Of a DNA stretch of 64,000 nt, positions 61,401-64,000 are shown in pieces. Positions within the stretch are counted from its first letter, which is position 1, and each line of letters begins with the position of its first letter. Both the position numbers and the translations under genes were made by a program. The notes below the pieces were generated by a model. The model ran no database searches. It was given only the letters and a program-made list of their open reading frames with translations, and was not told the origin of the DNA. Where the stretch lies: contig NZ_JAZKUG010000001.1 in the NCBI RefSeq assembly GCF_036625195.1, positions 3,596,001 to 3,660,000 on the forward strand. Reading direction: 5' to 3'. Origin of the DNA: Accumulibacter sp. GTDB taxonomy: Bacteria > Pseudomonadota > Gammaproteobacteria > Burkholderiales > Rhodocyclaceae.

Positions 61401-64000
61401 GATCGACAGCGATTCGGCCAACTTCAACGGTGGCCGCCTCGACCTGTACTACCTCACTGGCCAGGCCGCCGAAGACCAGCTCGGCGTCGTGCACCAGGGT
61501 AACGCCGCCGGCCAGATCGGCGTCTCCGGCGCTACCGTGAGTTATGGCGGCACCGCCATCGGCACGATTTCCGGCGGCAGCAACGGCGCCAACCTGCGCA
61601 TCGACTTCAGCAGCGACGCCGCCACGTCCGACGCGGTGGAGGCGCTGATCCAGCGCCTGGGCTATGCCAACCCCGATTCCAGCCCCAACGCCAGCCGCAC
61701 GCTGGGTCTGCGCGTGTCCGACGGCGACGGCGGCAGCAGCGCGCCCAACGTGCTGACCATCAACGTCACGCCGCAGCTCGATGGCACGGCCAAGGCCTAC
61801 GGCGAGGAGCGGGTCAACACCTACACACCGGGTGATCAGAGCAGCCCCGAGGTTGGTCGTCTTTCCGACGGTGGTTATGTGGTGGTGTGGAATTCGAACG
61901 GCCAGGACGGCAGTTCATGGGGCATCTACGCCCAGCGCTTCAACGCCAGCGGCGTCGCGGTGGGACCGGAATGGCAGGTCAACAGCCTGAGCGGCGGCGA
62001 GCAGAGCTGGCCGCATGTGGCGGGCCTGTCCGACGGGGGCTTCGTCGTCACCTGGCAGGACGCCAATGGTCATGATGGCTCCGGCTGGGGCGTGTTCGGA
62101 CAGCGCTACGACGCGAGCAGCGTCGCCCAGGGCAGCCAGTTCCTGGTCAATACCTATGCTGACAGTACGCAGTACCACGACGCACTGACCGCCTATGGCG
62201 GCGGCTTTGCCACGGCCTGGAGTTCCTACAGTCCTGCTGACAGCGGTTACCACGACATCACTCTTCAGCGCTGGGACAACGCCGGCAACAAGGTCGGTGG
62301 CGAGCTGCTGGTCAGCACGAGCCCGGGCAGTGGTACGTCCCAGCCCGGTTACCAGTCCGTGCCTGACATCGCCGCTCTTTCGGACGGCGACCTGCTCGTG
62401 GTCTGGCGCGACGACAACGGCAATGACGGCAGCAGCCATGGCGTCTACGCCCGCCGCTTCGACGCGGCCACCGCGAGCTTCGGCGACAGTTTCCTGGTGA
62501 ATACCGGCAACACCAGTGGCGCCCAGTACGAACCCAAGGTGGCGGCCCTGAACGACGGTGGCTATGTCATCGTCTGGCGCGATGACAACCAGGACGGCAG
62601 CAGTGCGGCGGTGATGGGCCAGCGCTACGACGCCAGCGGTGCCGCCGTAGGCAGCCCGTTCCGCGTCAACGAAAACACGGCTGGTGGCCAGTACCAGCCT
62701 GATGTCATCGGCCTGTCCACGGGCGGTTTCGTGGTCAGTTTTTACAGCGACAGCTACGGCCCGGAAGGCTATTCCGACGTATATGTGCGCGAGTACGACG
62801 CTGCCGGCAATCCGGTGGACGGCGATCGCCAGATCAACGATCCGGCCAGCAGCTATTACTGGTCCACCCAGTCACAGCCGGCGCTGGCCGACTTGGGCAA
62901 TGGCAACTACGTCAGCGTCTGGACTTCCGGCGATCAGGACGGCAGCGGCAACGGCATCTACCAGCAGCTCTTCGGCGATCCGGCCGAGTTGCCACGGCAG
63001 GCCAACCCCGATCTGGCGGATTTCGTCGGTACGGTGACCTTTGCCGAGAACGTCGTCAACAGCGGCCTGCAGATTATCGATGCGGCCGTGAGCCTGACGG
63101 ATTCAGACTCGAGCAATTTCAACGGTGGCCGCCTCGACCTCTACTACCTCACCGGCCAATCCGCCGAAGACCAGCTCGGCGTCGTGCACCAGGGTAACGC
63201 CGCCGGCCAGATCGGCGTCTCCGGCGCTACCGTGAGTTATGGCGGCACCGCCATCGGCACGATTTCCGGCGGCAGCAACGGCGCCAACCTGCGCATCGAC
63301 TTCAGCAACGACGCCGCCACGTCCGACGCGGTGGAGGCGGTGATCCAGCGCCTGGGCTACGCCAACATCGACTCGAGTCCCAATGCCAGCCGCACCCTCG
63401 GCTTGCGCGTGTCCGACGGCGACGGCGGCGCAAGCCAAGCCAACGTTCTGACGATCAACGTCACGCCCGAGCTCGACGGCACGGGCACGGCCAAGGCCTA
63501 CGGCGAGGAGCGGGTCAACACCTTCACACCGGGTGATCAGAGCAGCCCCGAGGTTGGTCGTCTTTCCGACGGTGGTTATGTGGTGGTGTGGAATTCGAAC
63601 GGCCAGGACGGCAGTTCATGGGGCATCTACGCCCAGCGCTTCAACGCCAGCGGCGTCGCGGTGGGACCGGAATGGCAGGTCAACAGCCTGAGCGCGGGTG
63701 AGCAGAGCTGGCCGCATGTGGCGGGCCTGTCCGACGGTGGCTTCGTCGTCACCTGGCAGGACGCCAATGGTCATGACGGATCCGGCTGGGGCGTGTTTGG
63801 GCAGCGCTACGACGCGAGCAGTGTCGCCCAAGGCAGCCAGTTCCTCCTCAATACCTACACCGACAGTACCCAGTACAACGACGCACTGACCGCCTATGGC
63901 GGCGGCTTTGCCACGGCCTGGAGTTCCTACAGTCCGGCGGACAGCGGTTACCTCGACATCACCCTGCAGCGCTGGGACAACGCCGGCAACAAGGTGGGTG
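58408..64000 (+). CDS. Giant repetitive secreted protein, N-terminal 1864 codons; continues past the window
   Basis: An uninterrupted frame runs from ATG 58408 (AAAGGGG upstream) to the window end. It starts directly with repeats (MKVFGEERVNSYVSNSQSAP), with no Sec signal, as in type I secreted adhesins. Repeats of ~55 residues follow the pattern Q-x-x-P-x-V-A-x-L-S-D-G-G-F-V-V-x-W, GQDGS, GVYxQRYDA and VNTYT. They come in groups of seven, suggesting seven-bladed propellers, each group followed by a ~190-residue region (SANPELADF, then GGRLDLYYLTG, EDQLGVVHQGN, SDGDGG). Three groups are complete and a fourth begins near 63500. No catalytic motif is seen. Role probably adhesion or extracellular matrix; secretion route and ligand are inference. 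Confidence 0.85.
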   Translation, partial: MKVFGEERVNSYVSNSQSAPAVAALTGGGYVTTWVSNGQDGSVEGIFAQRMDVNGVAIGPEFRVNTTTGSNQTDPRIAALSDGGFVIVWADDGGTDGSGWGVFAQRYDAAGVPQGAEFRINTTTYSTQYEPSVAAYTGGFVVTWANAAGNVDTSSYGVFGTRFDNAGNVVQTGGQSEFQVNTYTTSHQWESDVAAYSNGSYVVVWRSEGQEGDGYSGVYGQRYASNGNKLGGEFHVNSHVSDYQFAPRVATLSDGGFVVVWQSRGQDGWDDGVYGQRYDASGSKAGGEFRVNVATEYTQGQPDVTGLSTGGFVVTWYSYYVPAEGKYYEIYTREYDAAGAPITGEQKVNTYDSSSYGQLQPVVADLGQGNYVVLWSSDNQDGSSYGVYQQIFGDPADFSRQANPELADFGGSVTFGENLVNAGLRVLDAAVSVSDADSANFDGGRIELYYVKGGGAAEDQLGVVHQGNTPGRIGVSGTTVSYGGTAIGTISGGANGASLIIDLNANASIDAVEQLIQRLGYGNSSGNPAASREVGIRVSDGDGGSTFGGIVSINVTSELDGTPAAYGEQQVNTYSYDYQHNPEVARLADGGYVVVWTSRSQDSVSDADGVYAQRYNASGVAVGPEFRVPTLTGSSQEYAHVAGLSDGGFVITWQDNAGYDGSGWGVFGQRFDVNAVAQGAQFALSSYTSNDQYHDAVSAYAGGFATVWSSYNPADGGYHDIYLRRFNNDGTALDGSQLLVSTTPGNATQAQGGHQFVPDIATLNDGDLLIVWRDDAGNDGSSHGVYARRFDVGTGTFGDSFLVNTRTDDAQYETKVAALSDGGYVVVWRENNQDGSGSAVMVQRYAASDAKVGTAVRVNEYTTGSQYEPDVIGLSTGGFVVSFFNDYYGPDGTSANVYIREYDAAGNPVDGDRLVNSYTSNNQHQPVMAELRQGNYVVVWRSDYQDGSNSGIYQQLFGDTTELPRSANPELADFTGTVSFSENAVNAGLQVIDSAANLIDSDSANFNGGRLDLYYLTGQAAEDQLGVVHQGNAAGQIGVSGATVSYGGTAIGTISGGSNGANLRIDFSSDAATSDAVEALIQRLGYANPDSSPNASRTLGLRVSDGDGGSSAPNVLTINVTPQLDGTAKAYGEERVNTYTPGDQSSPEVGRLSDGGYVVVWNSNGQDGSSWGIYAQRFNASGVAVGPEWQVNSLSGGEQSWPHVAGLSDGGFVVTWQDANGHDGSGWGVFGQRYDASSVAQGSQFLVNTYADSTQYHDALTAYGGGFATAWSSYSPADSGYHDITLQRWDNAGNKVGGELLVSTSPGSGTSQPGYQSVPDIAALSDGDLLVVWRDDNGNDGSSHGVYARRFDAATASFGDSFLVNTGNTSGAQYEPKVAALNDGGYVIVWRDDNQDGSSAAVMGQRYDASGAAVGSPFRVNENTAGGQYQPDVIGLSTGGFVVSFYSDSYGPEGYSDVYVREYDAAGNPVDGDRQINDPASSYYWSTQSQPALADLGNGNYVSVWTSGDQDGSGNGIYQQLFGDPAELPRQANPDLADFVGTVTFAENVVNSGLQIIDAAVSLTDSDSSNFNGGRLDLYYLTGQSAEDQLGVVHQGNAAGQIGVSGATVSYGGTAIGTISGGSNGANLRIDFSNDAATSDAVEAVIQRLGYANIDSSPNASRTLGLRVSDGDGGASQANVLTINVTPELDGTGTAKAYGEERVNTFTPGDQSSPEVGRLSDGGYVVVWNSNGQDGSSWGIYAQRFNASGVAVGPEWQVNSLSAGEQSWPHVAGLSDGGFVVTWQDANGHDGSGWGVFGQRYDASSVAQGSQFLLNTYTDSTQYNDALTAYGGGFATAWSSYSPADSGYLDITLQRWDNAGNKVG
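60100..64000 (+). repeat. Long tandem blocks of ~1.7 kb in the giant gene
   Basis: Blocks start near 60100, 61800 and 63500. Positions 61831-62150 and 63532-63850 (offset 1701 bp) are nearly identical, with long stretches without any difference. Positions 61430-61790 and 63120-63480 are also close to identical. Each block encodes about 565 residues: seven repeats plus a spacer domain. Confidence 0.85.

Noticed and set aside
57802..61494. Open frame of 1230 codons on the minus strand
   Set aside because: It is antisense to the RDD gene and the giant repeat gene, whose plus-strand frame has recognisable repeats and a start signal. The minus reading is Val/Ala/Asp-rich and mirrors the repeat periodicity.

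Overview
Kind of organism. The window is GC-rich, densely coding chromosomal DNA from a proteobacterium, most likely a betaproteobacterium. The block lepA-lepB-DUF4845-rnc-era-recO-pdxJ-acpS-nagZ is a typical betaproteobacterial order. The pyruvate dehydrogenase operon whose E3 subunit carries its own lipoyl domain, and the FabI-type enoyl reductase, also fit. Giant DUF4347/RTX secreted proteins and a VPLPA-type exosortase substrate suggest a floc- or biofilm-forming Rhodocyclales member such as the Accumulibacter lineage. That last step is inference; no rRNA or other taxonomic marker lies in the window.

Layout. 1-2.4 kb: end of a type I restriction locus (hsdR, minus strand). 2.6-11.9 kb: redox and envelope genes: a membrane-domain/FAD-oxidoreductase fusion, an exported small protein, an Asp/Glu racemase, a SelD-type NADH dehydrogenase-like protein, Tat-exported MsrB, a TVP38-like membrane protein, a DUF1254/DUF1214 lipoprotein and glutaryl-CoA dehydrogenase. 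12-14.7 kb: a small patchy accessory stretch with a VPLPA-anchored exported protein, a copy of the gcdH leader, a dead AAA-ATPase start, a HEPN/MNT toxin-antitoxin pair and probable gene debris. 14.7-21.0 kb, minus strand: iorA-iorB and folD-purE-purK-sua5. 21.1-27.1 kb, plus strand: aceE-aceF-lpdA, followed by a decayed copy of the aceF/lpdA junction.

27.3-37.8 kb, minus strand: two large RTX proteins. One has 2218 residues (DUF4347, 20 RCC1-like repeats, RTX array, secretion tail). The other is a serralysin-like zinc protease. They share an almost identical 528-bp repeat unit. 38-40.5 kb: fabI, a glycine-zipper lipoprotein and an unrecognised 342-residue protein. 41-48.5 kb: the lepA...nagZ housekeeping operon. 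48.6-50.4 kb: a metacaspase-like protease divergent from a trypsin-like protease. 50.6-58.1 kb: a seven-gene spoIIM/DUF4129/DUF4350/moxR/DUF58/BPSS1780/RDD membrane operon.

58.4-64.0 kb: the first 1864 codons of a giant secreted repeat protein that continues past the window. Each block has seven ~55-residue repeats, suggesting a seven-bladed propeller, plus a spacer domain, and blocks recur every ~1.7 kb.

How the parts work together. The core genes cover pyruvate oxidation, purine and one-carbon metabolism, tRNA modification, fatty-acid elongation, translation, protein export, RNA processing and wall recycling. The accessory genes are dominated by giant repetitive extracellular proteins and by candidate proteolysis or defence modules (metacaspase/trypsin, HEPN/MNT, type I restriction). 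The strongest candidates for new biology are the propeller-string protein at the right end, the RTX pair with homogenised repeats, and the divergent caspase-like/trypsin-like pair.
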